NCBI GenBank assembly: GCA_040902585.1
Contig: JBBDXA010000130.1
Coordinates: 1-64,000, forward strand
Reading direction: 5' to 3'
DNA length: 64,000 bases
Origin: JBBDXA01 sp040902585
GTDB lineage: Bacteria > Planctomycetota > Phycisphaerae > Phycisphaerales > Phycisphaeraceae
Shown: one piece after another, positions 34,390 through 42,685 of the stretch
Numbering within the stretch: the stretch's first letter is position 1
Layout: each line of letters starts with the position of its first letter
Notes under the pieces: generated by a model
Told to the model about the DNA's origin: nothing
Seen by the model: only the letters and a program-made list of their open reading frames with translations
The model's database searches: none
Made by a program: the position numbers and the translations under genes

Positions 34390-34755
34390 TCATGGCATCG
34401 CCTCCGACGCCGCAGGCTTCCCTTGCAGGTTCGGCTGATACGCATCGCTGTCCATCAGCGCGATCCCTATAAACAACGCCACAAACATCAGGGATACCAC
34501 CAGAATAATGCCATGAAACGGCCGGTCATATCGCAAATGCATGAAATACAAACCCACGACGCCCGCCTTCGCCACGGCAATGATCAGTGCGATCCATACA
34601 TTCAGCTTGCCCAGATCGATCTTCGTCACCGCGACGGTCAGCATTGTCAGCACCAGCAGGATGCCGAACACGGTGAGCAGCACGCGCGGCGATACCACGT
34701 GCGGATGAAAGCCTTCGTGCCCAGCCGTGTCATGATGTTCGCTCGATTGACTCAT
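34390..34755 (-). CDS. ctaF: Cytochrome c oxidase subunit IV (CtaF/CoxD-like)
   Basis: The product is 121 residues from the ATG at 34755 (the frame upstream belongs to the antisense of the previous gene). A His-rich N-terminus (SSEHHDTAGHEGFHPH) precedes three membrane helices; WIALIIAVAKAGVVGLYFMHLRYD matches the prokaryotic subunit IV family (COX4_pro). It lies 12 bases from the subunit III gene. The role in the enzyme is structural, aiding stability or copper B loading. Confidence 0.9.
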   Translation of the reverse strand: MSQSSEHHDTAGHEGFHPHVVSPRVLLTVFGILLVLTMLTVAVTKIDLGKLNVWIALIIAVAKAGVVGLYFMHLRYDRPFHGIILVVSLMFVALFIGIALMDSDAYQPNLQGKPAASEAMP

Positions 34756-34766
34756 GCCGCACCACC

Positions 34767-35924
34767 TCAATGGATCAGATACAGAAGCGGAAACAGGAAA
34801 ATCCAGATCAGGTCCACCAGATGCCAGTACAGACCGACAATATCCACCGGTGCGAAATACGTCGGACCGAAGTCGCCGGCTTGGTCGCTCTCGCCCGCAC
34901 CGCCGCGCACGCGCCACAGCGCGTAGAGCCCGAGCAACCCCGCGATTACGACGCCGCTGATCATCACGCCGGTGCTGTGCGTCACGATGCCAACGTAAAC
35001 GAGAAACAAACCCATCGCCGCAGGGAACAGCGGCACGATCCACTTGCGGTCGCCCGGCTTCGCGGCCCGGACGACCAGCCAGAAGATCAGAAACATGCCG
35101 AGTATCACGTGAAAACTGTGCAGCCCCGTCATCAGGTAATAGATCTGGAAGAAGATGTGAACGCGCTCTTGCTCGGCCTTGGGAAGGTCTTCATAGGTCA
35201 TCGTGTGCCCCGCCGCATGCGCTGCCTTTGCATGGTCCTCGTCAAGGATGGAAGCGCTCACCCCGGCCGGCCCCGCCGCAGGCGCCGCGATGGCCGAGCG
35301 ATCCGGCCCATCGGTGCTCGCCGCGGGTGTTGTCACGCCGCCGCCTACCGGCGCTTCACCGCTCCCCTTCGCATCGTTCGCTTCGTTCTTCTCTTGCGGT
35401 GCCTTCAGTTTGCCCTTCTCGTCACGCTTATCCGCGACATATTTCGGGTGATACATGTTCGCGCTGCCGATCCACTTGCCCGTGTGAGCTTTATGGTTGT
35501 ACTCGATCGTCTTCACGCAGAGGAAGCCGAACCCGCCCAGCAGCGTGAGCACCAGGCAGATCAGAAGCGCCCGCTGCTTACCAAGCTGTGAACATCGCAC
35601 CGCCCAGGCCATCGTAAGACTGGAAGCAATGAGAATGACCGTATTGAGCGCGCCCAGCGATGTATCTAAGTAGTGATGTGCATAAGCAAAGACTTCCGGA
35701 TGGTTCCCCCGATAGACCGCATAGGCGCAGAACAGGCCGCCGAACATGAGGATTTCCGTTGCCAGAAACACCCACATACCCAGTTTGCCCGCGTCCACCT
35801 GCTGGCCCATCGAATCGAAATGATGAGCCACGTGCGGGTCGTGGACGTGGTGATCGCCGCCGTGCCCGGCATCGCCGTGTAGTGGGTTCGACGGGCTCGT
35901 CGAGATGTCTGACGTCTGACTCAT
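34767..35924 (-). CDS. ctaE: Cytochrome c oxidase subunit III with large insert
   Basis: The product is 385 residues, longer than the common 200-300. The N-terminus is His-rich; KLGMWVFLATEILMFGGLF and NTVILIASSLTMAWAVR are typical subunit III helices. A hydrophilic Ala/Pro-rich insert of about 100 residues (after EYNHKAHTGKWIG) precedes QERVHIFFQIYYLMTGLHSFHVILGM. Another addition between this and the last helix (VDIVGLYWHLVDLIWIFLFPLLYL) adds one or two helices. It lies eight bases after ctaD and is clearly co-transcribed. Confidence 0.92.
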   Translation of the reverse strand: MSQTSDISTSPSNPLHGDAGHGGDHHVHDPHVAHHFDSMGQQVDAGKLGMWVFLATEILMFGGLFCAYAVYRGNHPEVFAYAHHYLDTSLGALNTVILIASSLTMAWAVRCSQLGKQRALLICLVLTLLGGFGFLCVKTIEYNHKAHTGKWIGSANMYHPKYVADKRDEKGKLKAPQEKNEANDAKGSGEAPVGGGVTTPAASTDGPDRSAIAAPAAGPAGVSASILDEDHAKAAHAAGHTMTYEDLPKAEQERVHIFFQIYYLMTGLHSFHVILGMFLIFWLVVRAAKPGDRKWIVPLFPAAMGLFLVYVGIVTHSTGVMISGVVIAGLLGLYALWRVRGGAGESDQAGDFGPTYFAPVDIVGLYWHLVDLIWIFLFPLLYLIH

Positions 35925-35932
35925 GTCTAGCC

Positions 35933-37690
35933 TCAGTGTCCGCTGCCTTTGCGAGGCGGATCAATCTTGCCGTCGTGTATATAGCCGCCGATCGTTTCGT
36001 CCCAGTGCCAGTGCTTGAAGTTGTAAGGATCATCCGCGACCGGCGTTCTTGCGAAGTTCTCCAGCGGCGGCGGCGAGGAACAGTGCCATTCCAGCGTGTT
36101 GGCGCCCCACGGATTCGCCGGTGCCCGTCGGCCTTTTCGCAGCGAGTGAATCCAGTTGCCCAGCACCATAAACATACCCACGCCCAGCACGTAGGCGCCG
36201 ACCGTGGAGACCTGATGATACGTTGTATAATTATCCGGATAGCTCGCATACCGCCGCGGCATGCCCTGGGTTCCCGCAATGAATTGAATGAAGAACGTCA
36301 TGTTGAAGCCGATGAACACGACGATCGAACTGATGATGCTCCATTTCTCGCTGTACATCCTGCCAAACATCTTTGGCCACCAGTAATACATCCCGCCCAG
36401 GAATGCCATCATCATCGAACCCACCATGACATAGTGAAAGTGAGCGACGACAAAGTAGGTGTCATGCACCGGCACATTCACCGCAAGGGCACCGAGAAAC
36501 AGGCCCGTCAGCCCGCCTACTGTGAAAAGCAGCACAAAGAACATCGCATAGATCATCGGCGTCTTCAGTTGAATGTTGCCCTTATACATCGTCGCCAGCC
36601 AGTTGAACACCTTGATCGCCGAGGGGATGGCCACCGCGAACGTCAGCAGACTGAATGCCGCACTTGCCAACGACGACTGGCCACTAACGAACATATGATG
36701 GCCCCACACCAGGAACCCCAGCAGGGCGATGGCGATGGAACTGTTGGCGATGAACTTGTAGCCGAAGATATGTTTGCGGCTGAAGACGCTGATCAACTCG
36801 CTCATGATCCCCATCGCCGGCAGGATCATAATATACACCGCCGGGTGCGAATAGAACCAGAAGAAGTGCTGATACAGCACCGGATCGCCGCCCAATGCAG
36901 GATCGAAGATGCCCACGCCCAGCGATCGCTCGGCGATGAGCAGCAGCAGCGTGATGCCCAGCACGGGCGTGGCGAGAATCTGGATGATGCTCGTTCCGTA
37001 GAGCGCCCAGAGGAACAGGGGCATGCGAAACCAGGTCATGCCTTTCGGCCGTAGCGTGTGGATGGAGACGACGAAGTTTACGCCGGTGAGGATGGAACTG
37101 AAGCCGAGGATGAAGGCACCCATCGTCGCGGGGATGACGGCGGACTTAGTGCTTTCGCCCGTGGAAAACGGCGTGTAGAACGTCCATCCGGTGTCGAGTC
37201 CACCTGCCAGCGACCAGTCGAACGCCGCATTGAGCACGCCGGCCAGCAGCACCCACACGAAAAACAACCCGCCCAATGCATAGAGATAGAAGCTGAGTAG
37301 ATTCAAACGCGGAAAGGCAACATCCTTGGCACCGAGCATGATGGGCAGGGCGAAGTTACCGAGGATGGCGGGCACCGCGGGGATGATGAACATGAAGACC
37401 ATCACCGCGCCGTGCAGTGTGAACATGTGGTTGTAGAAGTTGAACGACGCGTTGGCGTCGCTCATGAACGTCGGAGTGGGGTTGATCAGTTCGGTGCGCA
37501 GGAGCAGCGCGAACAGGCCGCCGAGGAAGAGGGCGAAACACACGCCGATCATGTACATAATGCCGATGCGCTTGTGATCGAGCGTGATCAGCCAGGACAA
37601 TGGGCCCTTGCGGTGCGTGAGATAGTTGCCGGTCGACGGGTAGTGGGCCGCGCGGAGCAGGTCGGGTTGTGGCGTGGTGAGCGTGGTCAT
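35933..37690 (-). CDS. ctaD: Cytochrome c oxidase subunit I, A2 type
   Basis: The product is 585 residues with about twelve helices. It holds heme a, heme a3 and CuB and reduces oxygen while pumping protons. Motifs include FTLHGAVMVFMF (heme a ligand), the CuB/cross-linked Tyr region WFYSHPAVYIMILP, WGHHMF and HDTYFVVAHFHYVM with the heme a3 and heme a ligands. YSHPxV in place of HPEV lacks the D-channel Glu and is diagnostic of the A2 family, as in Rhodothermus caa3. The start overlaps the ctaC stop by four bases (ATGA), implying translational coupling. Confidence 0.96.
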   Translation of the reverse strand: MTTLTTPQPDLLRAAHYPSTGNYLTHRKGPLSWLITLDHKRIGIMYMIGVCFALFLGGLFALLLRTELINPTPTFMSDANASFNFYNHMFTLHGAVMVFMFIIPAVPAILGNFALPIMLGAKDVAFPRLNLLSFYLYALGGLFFVWVLLAGVLNAAFDWSLAGGLDTGWTFYTPFSTGESTKSAVIPATMGAFILGFSSILTGVNFVVSIHTLRPKGMTWFRMPLFLWALYGTSIIQILATPVLGITLLLLIAERSLGVGIFDPALGGDPVLYQHFFWFYSHPAVYIMILPAMGIMSELISVFSRKHIFGYKFIANSSIAIALLGFLVWGHHMFVSGQSSLASAAFSLLTFAVAIPSAIKVFNWLATMYKGNIQLKTPMIYAMFFVLLFTVGGLTGLFLGALAVNVPVHDTYFVVAHFHYVMVGSMMMAFLGGMYYWWPKMFGRMYSEKWSIISSIVVFIGFNMTFFIQFIAGTQGMPRRYASYPDNYTTYHQVSTVGAYVLGVGMFMVLGNWIHSLRKGRRAPANPWGANTLEWHCSSPPPLENFARTPVADDPYNFKHWHWDETIGGYIHDGKIDPPRKGSGH

Positions 37691-38646
37691 TCGTTCAGTG
37701 ACTTAATAAAAGCGATGATTGCGGCGATTTCGTCATCCTTGAGCCGGCCCTGGAAACTGGGCATGACGTTGTCGTACCCGGCGACAACCTGCTTGGCGGG
37801 ATAGAGAATGGAATCGCGAATGTAATTCTCATCCACGGTGACGGAGGTGCCGTCGCGCAGGGGATGCGAGCTTCCAAAGAGTCCCTTGAAGGAGGGGCCG
37901 GCCAGCTTCCTGCCGTCGAGCGAGTGACAGTCGCTGCATTTCCTCGCGTTGTAGAGATACTTTCCCGCCTCGACCGGCGTCTTCCCCTTGAGAACATCAC
38001 CGGCATCTTCCAGCCATTTGCTGAAGACCGTGGGCTCCTGCACGATGACCTTCGCCAGCATCGTCGAGTGATTCTGGCCGCAGTATTCAGCGCAATAAAG
38101 ATCGAATTCGCCCAACTCGGTGGCCTGGAACCACATGTGGTTGAACCGTCCGGGTACGCAGTCTTTCTTCACGCGAAACGCGGGAATATACAGACTATGA
38201 ATCACATCGCCGGATTGCATGACGAGACGCACCGGCCTGTTCAGCGGCACGCGAAGTTCATTCGTGGAGGGATAACCGGTGGGGTATGTAAACTCCCAGC
38301 TCCACTTCGTTGCATACACCTGGATCTCATACGCGTTCGGCGGCGGCGTCGCCATGTTCAGGTAGCCTTTGAAACCCGCGTAGAAGATCACCATCACCAC
38401 GATGGTGGGGATCACCGTCCAGGTCAACTCCAGGGCCGTCGAGTGCGAAGGCGAGCGCACCGGTGTATAGCCCGGGCGTTGGCGATACTTCGCAATGAAC
38501 AGGATCATCAGCGCGAGGATCAGCAGGAACATCACCACGCAGATCCACAGGATGAAATAGAACAGACTGTCGACTTCACCCGCCACGGTTGACGAGGCAG
38601 AAGGCATCCACAGGCTCGGTTCGGATTGGGCAACTAATAGTGTCAT
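37687..38646 (-). CDS. ctaC: Cytochrome c oxidase subunit II with fused cytochrome c domain (caa3)
   Basis: The product is 319 residues. Two membrane helices (about 20-100) precede the CuA cupredoxin domain; the copper ligands are in CAEYCGQNHSTM with the upstream His in HSLYIPAF. A C-terminal cytochrome c domain carries CSDCH and a later Met (VMPSFQGR). The fusion makes this a caa3-type enzyme that accepts electrons directly from a membrane partner, here probably ACIII. It overlaps ctaD and the sco gene by four bases at each end. Confidence 0.96.
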   Translation of the reverse strand: MTLLVAQSEPSLWMPSASSTVAGEVDSLFYFILWICVVMFLLILALMILFIAKYRQRPGYTPVRSPSHSTALELTWTVIPTIVVMVIFYAGFKGYLNMATPPPNAYEIQVYATKWSWEFTYPTGYPSTNELRVPLNRPVRLVMQSGDVIHSLYIPAFRVKKDCVPGRFNHMWFQATELGEFDLYCAEYCGQNHSTMLAKVIVQEPTVFSKWLEDAGDVLKGKTPVEAGKYLYNARKCSDCHSLDGRKLAGPSFKGLFGSSHPLRDGTSVTVDENYIRDSILYPAKQVVAGYDNVMPSFQGRLKDDEIAAIIAFIKSLNE

Positions 38647-39497
38647 GCGGCGTGATTCACCTCCGCCCGGCGCTCGCGCCGCACCGCGCGCCAGAACAAC
38701 GTCAGCAGTACGATCAAGGTCACGACGCCGCCGACACGCATCAGGTTCATCGCCGCTTGCGAATTCGGGTGCGGCGAGCCGGTGTGCAGGCAGTTCCAGA
38801 TGCGAAGGTCTTCAGAAGGGATGAGCTCGCCCGCGGCTGCCCCTCTCAGGAGCTCCGCGAACGGCACCGGGGCGAAGCGTATGCCGTGCAGGTAGGTCGA
38901 TACATTGCCATCAGGCGTAAGGAGAATGAGAGCCGCCGAGTGTGCGTATTCCTTGCGACGTTCGATCCATTTGTAGTTGAACCCGACCGCATCGGTCAGC
39001 TTGCGAATGTTCGCTTCATTTCCTGTGAGAAAGTGCCATCCTTCCACGCCTCCGACCTTGCCGAGTTCACGCAGGTAACTCTGCTTCTTCAGGCGGGCAA
39101 GGCGATACGTTTCGGTCGGATCAATACTGATGGAAAGAATGATGTAGTCATCGCCCGGCTGAAGTGACAGTTCCTTCAGGGTGTCCGTCATGCCGTTCAT
39201 AACCAGGCCGCAGAGCATCGGGCAGCCGTAGTAGCCCAGGTTCAGGATGACCGGGCGCTTGCCGTCGAAGTACTTCTGGAGCGAAGCGGGCTGGCCGTGC
39301 TCGTCGGTGAACAGGGCCTCCAGCGGGACGGACTCGCCGAGCTTCGGATCGATGCCCACGCCTTCGAGTTCATCGGGTATGCGCTGATCGGCCCGCAGTG
39401 ACTCTGTATCTACCGCCTGCTCGGCGCATACGACCGCAGTCGCGGCAAAAGCAATCGCGAAAACGGAAAGGCAAGCTATATACATACGTAAAAACAT
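38643..39497 (-). CDS. SCO1/SenC-type copper chaperone
   Basis: The product is 284 residues with a signal peptide (IACLSVFAIAFAATAVVCA), a thioredoxin fold with the copper-binding GCPMLCG (CxxxC) and a later His in GIRFAPV, and a C-terminal membrane helix (VVTLIVLLTLFW) followed by a basic tail. SCO proteins deliver copper to CuA of subunit II. The stop overlaps the ctaC start by four bases (ATGA), fitting that role. Confidence 0.92.
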   Translation of the reverse strand: MFLRMYIACLSVFAIAFAATAVVCAEQAVDTESLRADQRIPDELEGVGIDPKLGESVPLEALFTDEHGQPASLQKYFDGKRPVILNLGYYGCPMLCGLVMNGMTDTLKELSLQPGDDYIILSISIDPTETYRLARLKKQSYLRELGKVGGVEGWHFLTGNEANIRKLTDAVGFNYKWIERRKEYAHSAALILLTPDGNVSTYLHGIRFAPVPFAELLRGAAAGELIPSEDLRIWNCLHTGSPHPNSQAAMNLMRVGGVVTLIVLLTLFWRAVRRERRAEVNHAA

Positions 39498-39506
39498 ACG
39501 GTCCGT

Positions 39507-39803
39507 CTACTGCCCCTTCTGTGCATACTTGTCAACGGTCATGCGGATGGCGTCATCAATCGGAATCGTCGCCCGCTGGTTCTGCTGATCAGCCCAGCGG
39601 TAGCTATCGATCCTTGCCTGCGCTTCGAGCTGAATATCCTTGAGCTTCCAGTTGGTGTGACCCGCAAACTTGATATCGCGTTCGTCTTCAAGTTCGTTGT
39701 TGAACCACGCCTGCAGGCCGACGATGATCACAAACAACAGCACCGAGGAGATGATGCCGACGGTGACGATGAGGGGAATGTTGATGTTCTGTTTTTCAAC
39801 CAA
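39507..39803 (-). CDS. Small single-pass membrane protein of the ACIII-oxidase operon
   Basis: I start it at TTG 39803 (VEKQNINIPLIVTVGIISS): AGGTAAGG lies just upstream, and the longer frame would overlap actF antisense to its C-terminus. The product is 98 residues: one N-terminal membrane helix (about 8-30), then a polar, charged domain (NNELEDERDIKFAGHTNWKL, ending RMTVDKYAQKGQ). Small proteins of this form are common between actF and the oxidase genes, to my recollection, and could be an accessory subunit that helps join ACIII to the oxidase; this is inference. Confidence 0.75.
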   Translation of the reverse strand: MVEKQNINIPLIVTVGIISSVLLFVIIVGLQAWFNNELEDERDIKFAGHTNWKLKDIQLEAQARIDSYRWADQQNQRATIPIDDAIRMTVDKYAQKGQ

Positions 39804-39831
39804 GGCTGCGGTCCTTACCTGTGAAAAGCAA

Positions 39832-41250
39832 TTAAATATTCTCAAAGGCCATGCTGGCGCTGAGGCGGGGATCATTCACGGGAATGAGTTTGTGCATCGC
39901 GGCGAGTCGAACGACGGTCGCGGTGAACAGGCCGCCGATCGCAACAAAGGTGGCGATCTCCGCGAGGCCGAAGCGCACGGCTGTGCCCATCTCCGGCATG
40001 ACAATCCACCACAGGTCGATCCAATGAAACACAAGCACCCAGCAGGCCCAGAAGAGCAGGGCGCGTGTGTTGCGTTTCGCATGGCGAGAGAGCAGGCCGA
40101 TGAAGGGGATTACGAAGTGTCCCAGCAGCAGGGCAAGGCTGACGATCGACCAGCCGCTGTAGTGAGCCGGGTCAGTCGAAGCACCGCGCTGGGCGAACCA
40201 GAATGTTGTTTCGGGAAGGCTGGCGTACCAGATCAACATATATTGACTGAAGGCAATATAGCCCCAGAAAAAGACGAAGCCAAAAAGGAACTTGCCCAGG
40301 TCGTGATAGTGTTCGATGGTCACGCTTTGTATGAGATAGCCGCGGCGCTGGAGCAGATTGAGAATGATGATAATCGCGGCAAACGCGGCGGCGACAGCGC
40401 CGGTGAAGTAATAGACGCCGAAGATGGTCGAGTACCACGCGGGGCTGAGCGACATGAGCAGGTCGAACGCGCCGAACGTGAGCGTGATGCCGAATAGCCA
40501 GAGGCCGGCTGCACTGGCACCCTGCATCTTCGTGGTGAGCGCTGGGTCGCCGGTCTTGTCCTGAAGCGTGGACTTTCGCCACAGCCACAATGCGAGGCCG
40601 GCCCAGGCGAGGAAGTAGATCGCGAAACGGGCGATGAAAAAGGCGGGGTTGAGATACAGCCGCTTCTTGGCGGAGAAGTAGCCTTCGGTGTGCGCGTCAA
40701 TGAAAACGTAACCGGCACCAGTTTCCGCATGCCCATGCGAAGACTTCATCGTTTCGCTGTTGGTCTCAACGTGTACAGCCGGGCTCGTGGTGGCAAGCGT
40801 GCTTTGCGTGCTCGTCGGCGTGATGCCGGCGTTGACGGGCGCGTGAGTTGTGATGTGTGCCGCTTGGCCATCAGCTTCGTTCGCCCACGGGTAGAGTTCG
40901 CCGTGATTGACAAGCACCGCCACCGCGATCGGCGCGAAGGCGACCGCCAGCGCAGGCATTGCCGCCGCCAGCACCTCCGCCATGCGCCGCACGGCAACGC
41001 TCCAGCCGGCGCGCGTCAGGTGTTGAATCAGAACGAAGAAGAGCGCGCCCAGCGCGATGCTGAGGAAGAAGGCGAAGTTCACCAGGTAGGCGTGATAGAA
41101 CCGCGTGATGCCCTCGTCCGAACCGAGCGTCACTGCCAGCGCCGCGACGAAGCCGATGATCGTCGCAACGACCGCCCCTCGGAAGAGCGGCCAGGCATGC
41201 GAGTATAGGTAGACCTTCTCGCCGGTCGTGTTGTCATTCTCTGTTGCCAT
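39832..41250 (-). CDS. actF: Alternative Complex III subunit ActF
   Basis: The product is 472 residues with about ten membrane helices, beginning YLYSHAWPLFRGAVVATIIG. It belongs to the NrfD/PsrC-like family; ActF is a paralogue of ActC. Features include GDEGITRFYHAYLVNFAFF-like N-terminal helices, a periplasmic insert rich in His/Ala (about 130-180) and FFWGYIAFSQYMLIWYASLPE. In ACIII structures ActC binds quinol and ActF forms the other large membrane module, with a possible proton path. It is the last act gene before the oxidase subunits. Confidence 0.92.
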   Translation of the reverse strand: MATENDNTTGEKVYLYSHAWPLFRGAVVATIIGFVAALAVTLGSDEGITRFYHAYLVNFAFFLSIALGALFFVLIQHLTRAGWSVAVRRMAEVLAAAMPALAVAFAPIAVAVLVNHGELYPWANEADGQAAHITTHAPVNAGITPTSTQSTLATTSPAVHVETNSETMKSSHGHAETGAGYVFIDAHTEGYFSAKKRLYLNPAFFIARFAIYFLAWAGLALWLWRKSTLQDKTGDPALTTKMQGASAAGLWLFGITLTFGAFDLLMSLSPAWYSTIFGVYYFTGAVAAAFAAIIIILNLLQRRGYLIQSVTIEHYHDLGKFLFGFVFFWGYIAFSQYMLIWYASLPETTFWFAQRGASTDPAHYSGWSIVSLALLLGHFVIPFIGLLSRHAKRNTRALLFWACWVLVFHWIDLWWIVMPEMGTAVRFGLAEIATFVAIGGLFTATVVRLAAMHKLIPVNDPRLSASMAFENI

Positions 41251-41322
41251 GTTCTGCGTCTACTTTCGAATCCTTGGAAGTACGCCAAGTGTCTGCATGC
41301 GGCAGAAGGGCGCGGCCAATAT

Positions 41323-42096
41323 CTATCTCAGCGTGCCGCGCTTCTCGACGGGCACCGCATCGAGCGGCGCGTTCTGGCTTAACTGCAACGCGCGAATGTA
41401 ACTGACAATCGCCCAGCGGTCCTCGACAGCAATCTGCTGTCCGTAACCCGCCATCGAGCGGATGCCGTTGGTGATGGTGTTGAACAGGTGACCGTCCGCG
41501 CGGCCGAGCACCGCTTCGTTATGCATCGGCGTCGCGTTCAGTTCGATCTTCAGGTCGCGGGCCCGCTGCGTAACAGGCCCCGCTCCATAGCCATCCTGTC
41601 CGTGGCAGACGGCGCAATATATATTGAATCGCTCCTGTCCCCGGCGGATGAAGGTGTCATCCACCGTTACCTGCGCCGGCATGCCTTCAAAGTAAGTTAC
41701 ATCCCACTTGCCGGTATCCGCGTTGCGCTGTGATCGATAGCCTCGGTAGTAGTGATCGTCTTCGTTCAGCTCGCCACGGGCGACAGTGCCTTCGATGGGT
41801 TGTCGCATGGATCGGCCATCGGCGAAGACGGGGCTGCTCGCTTGGGGGCCGTAACGCGGCTGCACATCCATATCCTGGAAAATATGCACGCGCGGCTCAG
41901 TTGACTTCGTCACCCTCGCCCGCGCGATCAGCGCCAGCGGGATCCAGGTATGCACCACGAGAATAATCAGGGCCGCGATCATCCAGAACGGCGGCTTGGG
42001 CAGGCGCAGGTCCGCCAATTCCTGTTGCATCGTCTCGATCGCATCAGGGGCCTGCGGCTGCGGCTCGGCTTCGGGTTGTTGATTCTGGTCGGACAT
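41323..42096 (-). CDS. actE: Alternative Complex III monoheme cytochrome ActE
   Basis: The product is 257 residues. An N-terminal membrane helix (about 40-60, WMIAALIILVVHTWIPLALI) anchors a cytochrome c domain with CAVCHGQDGYGAGPV and a later Met (IRSMAGYGQQI), the likely axial ligand. ActE passes electrons from the pentaheme ActA toward the oxidase. The gene lies 16 bases after actD. Confidence 0.93.
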   Translation of the reverse strand: MSDQNQQPEAEPQPQAPDAIETMQQELADLRLPKPPFWMIAALIILVVHTWIPLALIARARVTKSTEPRVHIFQDMDVQPRYGPQASSPVFADGRSMRQPIEGTVARGELNEDDHYYRGYRSQRNADTGKWDVTYFEGMPAQVTVDDTFIRRGQERFNIYCAVCHGQDGYGAGPVTQRARDLKIELNATPMHNEAVLGRADGHLFNTITNGIRSMAGYGQQIAVEDRWAIVSYIRALQLSQNAPLDAVPVEKRGTLR

Positions 42097-42112
42097 AATC
42101 AGTTACATACAC

Positions 42113-42685
42113 TCATAGATCTTCAAATATCTCTTCTATGCCTTTCGCGCCGCTGGCCTTCAGCAGGTCCTTGACACGCGCGAGATCAAACTTCGGGTCG
42201 TGCGCTTCGATCACGATGAAAAAGCGATCGCTGGTCACGCGGCGGAACCGCCTGCTCTTAAAGAGCGGGTGATAGAGCAGCGGCAGCTTGTTCAGAACAA
42301 GCATGCCCAGGCCCGCCGTGAACGCGGCGAAGAGCACGGTGGTTTCAAAGATCACCGGCACGTTGGCCGCGAAGCTCCACTGCGGTTTGCCGCTGATGAG
42401 GTAGGGATAGTTCACCGCGTTGGTCCACCATGAGAGCACGATGCCCGCGATCAATCCCAGCACGCCGCCGATGAGCACCAGCCAGGGCAGGATGGTCGGC
42501 TTCGCGCCCATCGCTTTGTCGATGCCGTGAATCGGAAACGGACTGTGAACATCCCACTCGGTGAAACCTTCATCGCGGAAGACTTTCGCGGCCGCGACCA
42601 CGGCTGTGACTTCTTCGAACTCGCCGAGCAGGCCGTAGAGTTCGCCGCGCGGCGCGGCGTGCGGTTTGGGTGATGATTCGCTCAT
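42113..42685 (-). CDS. actD: Alternative Complex III subunit ActD (DUF3341)
   Basis: The product is 190 residues: a cytosolic N-terminal domain (GELYGLLGEFEEVTAVVAAA, EWDVHSPFPIHGID), two membrane helices (PWLVLIGGVLGLIAGIVLSWW, then FETTVLFAAFTAGLGML) and a short cytosolic end. DUF3341 is diagnostic of ACIII. It is a structural subunit without cofactors. The start overlaps the actC stop by four bases (ATGA). Confidence 0.95.
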   Translation of the reverse strand: MSESSPKPHAAPRGELYGLLGEFEEVTAVVAAAKVFRDEGFTEWDVHSPFPIHGIDKAMGAKPTILPWLVLIGGVLGLIAGIVLSWWTNAVNYPYLISGKPQWSFAANVPVIFETTVLFAAFTAGLGMLVLNKLPLLYHPLFKSRRFRRVTSDRFFIVIEAHDPKFDLARVKDLLKASGAKGIEEIFEDL

